Assembly (NCBI RefSeq): GCF_000826525.2
Contig: NZ_LN651325.1
Span: 124,001-188,000 of the forward strand
Length of the DNA stretch: 64,000 bases
Source of the DNA: Mobilicoccus massiliensis
GTDB lineage: Bacteria; Actinomycetota; Actinomycetes; Actinomycetales; Dermatophilaceae
Reading direction: 5' to 3'
The notes under the pieces were generated by a model. It was given only the letters and a program-made list of their open reading frames with translations. It made no database searches and was not told where the DNA came from. The position numbers and the translations under genes are program-made. Shown here one piece after another: positions 62,873 to 64,000 of this stretch. The first letter of the stretch is position 1; each line of letters begins with the position of its first letter.

Positions 62873-64000
62873 ATGGCAGATTCTCCGGCTCGTTCTCGTT
62901 TCTCCGATCGGTTGACCTCACGTCGAGGCGCCTGGGTCGCCCTGGGCGTCGCAGTGGTCGTCATGGTCGCGCTCTTCGGTGTCTTCAGTGGCGCGAAGGC
63001 GCCGACCGGCGTCGGGCAGGCCTCGGTCGGGTCGGAGTCGACGCAGGTGAGCGAACTGATGGACCGGTTCCCCAACGCCGACCGTCAGTCCGTGCTCGTC
63101 GTGGCGTCCAGGGAGGACGGAGCTGACCTCTCGAAGACGGATGTCGCTGAACTCAAGAGCCTGCTCCCGGTGCTGGACGCCCGGCAGGGCGGCGAGTCGT
63201 CAGGACCCATGGTGAGCGAGGACGGAAAGGTCGGGGTGCTCGTCACCCCGGTCACGGTCGCCGCGGACAACACCGAGATGGCGCAGACCATCAAGGAGCT
63301 GCGCGCGGAGCTCGGCGCGAACACCCCACCCGGCCTGGTGCTGCAGGTGACCGGTGGCCCGGCGTTCGGCGCCGACGTCGCGGCGGCCTTCGAGGGCGCC
63401 GACTTCACTCTGCTGATGGTGACCATCCTCATCGTGGCGGTCCTGCTGATCGTCACCTACCGTTCGCCGGTCCTGTGGCTCATCCCGTTGATCGTGATCG
63501 CCCTCGCCGACGGGCTCGCCGGCCGGGTCACCGCTGCGGCGGGCTCGGCGTGGAACCTGCAGTTCGATGCGGGCATCGTCAGCGTGCTCGTCTTCGGCGC
63601 GGGCACGAACTACGCCCTGCTGTTGATCTCCCGGTACCGGGAGGAGTTGCAGCGCACCGAGGACGACCGGGCGGCGCTCAGCACGGCGTGGCGCCAGACC
63701 GTGCCGGCCATCCTGGCCTCGAACGTCACGGTCGTGCTCGCGCTGCTCACGCTGCTGTTCGCGACGATCCCGATGACGCGCGGGCTGGGCGTCCCCGCCG
63801 CGCTCGGTCTGCTGATCGCGTTGCTCGCGGTGCTGTTCGTGCTGCCGCCGTTCCTCGCGGTCTGCGGTCGCCGAGTGTTCTGGCCCTTCGTTCCGCGCCC
63901 GGGTAGGGAACAGACGCAGGGACGCGCCTGGCGCGCGGTCGCTGGGGGAGTCTCCGAGCGCCCTCTGACGAGCCTGATGGCCGGGCTCGCGCTGCTCGCG
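62873..64000 (+). CDS. MMPL family RND-type transporter, 5' part
   Basis: The first 376 codons are present; the gene runs off the right edge. Transmembrane helix 1 (RRGAWVALGVAVVVMVALFG) is followed by a large extracytoplasmic loop (ESTQVSELMDRFPNADRQSV onwards) and then five to six membrane helices from about residue 180 (LLMVTILIVAVLLIVTYRSP). The conserved segment reads VFGAGTNYALLLISRYREEL, with Asn-Tyr where mycobacterial MmpL proteins have the proton-relay Asp-Tyr. It probably exports a lipid or drug. ATG after GGTGGAGTTGTGGGC. A further helix begins at the window edge. Confidence 0.9.
   Translation, partial: MADSPARSRFSDRLTSRRGAWVALGVAVVVMVALFGVFSGAKAPTGVGQASVGSESTQVSELMDRFPNADRQSVLVVASREDGADLSKTDVAELKSLLPVLDARQGGESSGPMVSEDGKVGVLVTPVTVAADNTEMAQTIKELRAELGANTPPGLVLQVTGGPAFGADVAAAFEGADFTLLMVTILIVAVLLIVTYRSPVLWLIPLIVIALADGLAGRVTAAAGSAWNLQFDAGIVSVLVFGAGTNYALLLISRYREELQRTEDDRAALSTAWRQTVPAILASNVTVVLALLTLLFATIPMTRGLGVPAALGLLIALLAVLFVLPPFLAVCGRRVFWPFVPRPGREQTQGRAWRAVAGGVSERPLTSLMAGLALLA

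Overview
The window is 64 kb of high-GC DNA with strong G/C third-position bias, tightly packed genes and many 4-nt start/stop overlaps. It reads as the chromosome of an actinobacterium. Supporting signs are an RF2 gene without the programmed frameshift, a tmRNA tag reading ADSKRTDFALAA, a DUF222-HNH protein, and the blocks pncB/clpS/DUF2017 and murI/Rv1339-like/rph/rdgB in the order known from mycobacteria. A complete methylmalonyl-CoA carboxytransferase (transcarboxylase) operon points to propionate-type fermentation, and an MCP-type chemoreceptor points to motility. A member of Micrococcales near Dermatophilaceae would fit, but this placement is inference and was not tested.

Layout. 1-4.6 kb: end of a nitronate monooxygenase gene, a cardiolipin synthase, prfB and a HAD phosphatase. 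4.7-8.5 kb (minus strand): transcarboxylase 5S, 12S, a small accessory subunit and the 1.3S biotin carrier. 8.9-12.4 kb: ftsE, ftsX, smpB, a PPOX-fold protein and ssrA. 12.4-16.5 kb: hutG, an aminoglycoside-phosphotransferase-like gene broken by about 0.87 kb of unrelated sequence, and a DUF222-HNH nuclease. 16.6-18.6 kb: an AhpD-like/ECF sigma factor pair and an SRPBCC protein. 18.8-25.9 kb: a histidine-utilisation locus (IclR regulator, hutU, hutI, YjiH-like membrane protein, hutH). 26-36.4 kb: thioredoxin, an RD-rich DEAD-box helicase, SodC, YqgE, a polysaccharide deacetylase, DUF3039 with an SF2 helicase, an RDD protein and a CoA-transferase. 36.5-39.6 kb: a B12-type ABC importer under a cobalamin riboswitch. 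39.9-49 kb: pncB-pncA, clpS-DUF2017, a polar amino-acid ABC importer, murI, a cAMP-phosphodiesterase-like enzyme, rph, rdgB and tRNA-Leu. 49-64 kb: Bcp peroxiredoxin, tdh-kbl, tRNA-Lys, a chemoreceptor, several envelope or secreted proteins, an SDR, a CPBP protease, an amino-acid permease, a CopC-like protein, a VOC protein and the start of an MMPL transporter.

How the genes fit together. The transcarboxylase moves carboxyl groups between methylmalonyl-CoA and pyruvate/oxaloacetate, and the neighbouring B12-dependent mutase step of that cycle would need cobalamin. The riboswitch-controlled importer and the CoA-transferase could serve the same pathway (inference). HutH, HutU, HutI and HutG together convert histidine to glutamate and formamide. 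Tdh and Kbl convert threonine to glycine and acetyl-CoA. No intact insertion sequence, prophage or CRISPR array was seen.

The least explained features are a dispersed palindrome with a GGGGTGATCACCCC core (three copies), the foreign segment splitting the phosphotransferase gene with its 46-residue peptide, a 100-bp direct duplication beside the B12 riboswitch, a five-codon upstream ORF at the cardiolipin synthase gene, and repeated signs of leaderless transcription.
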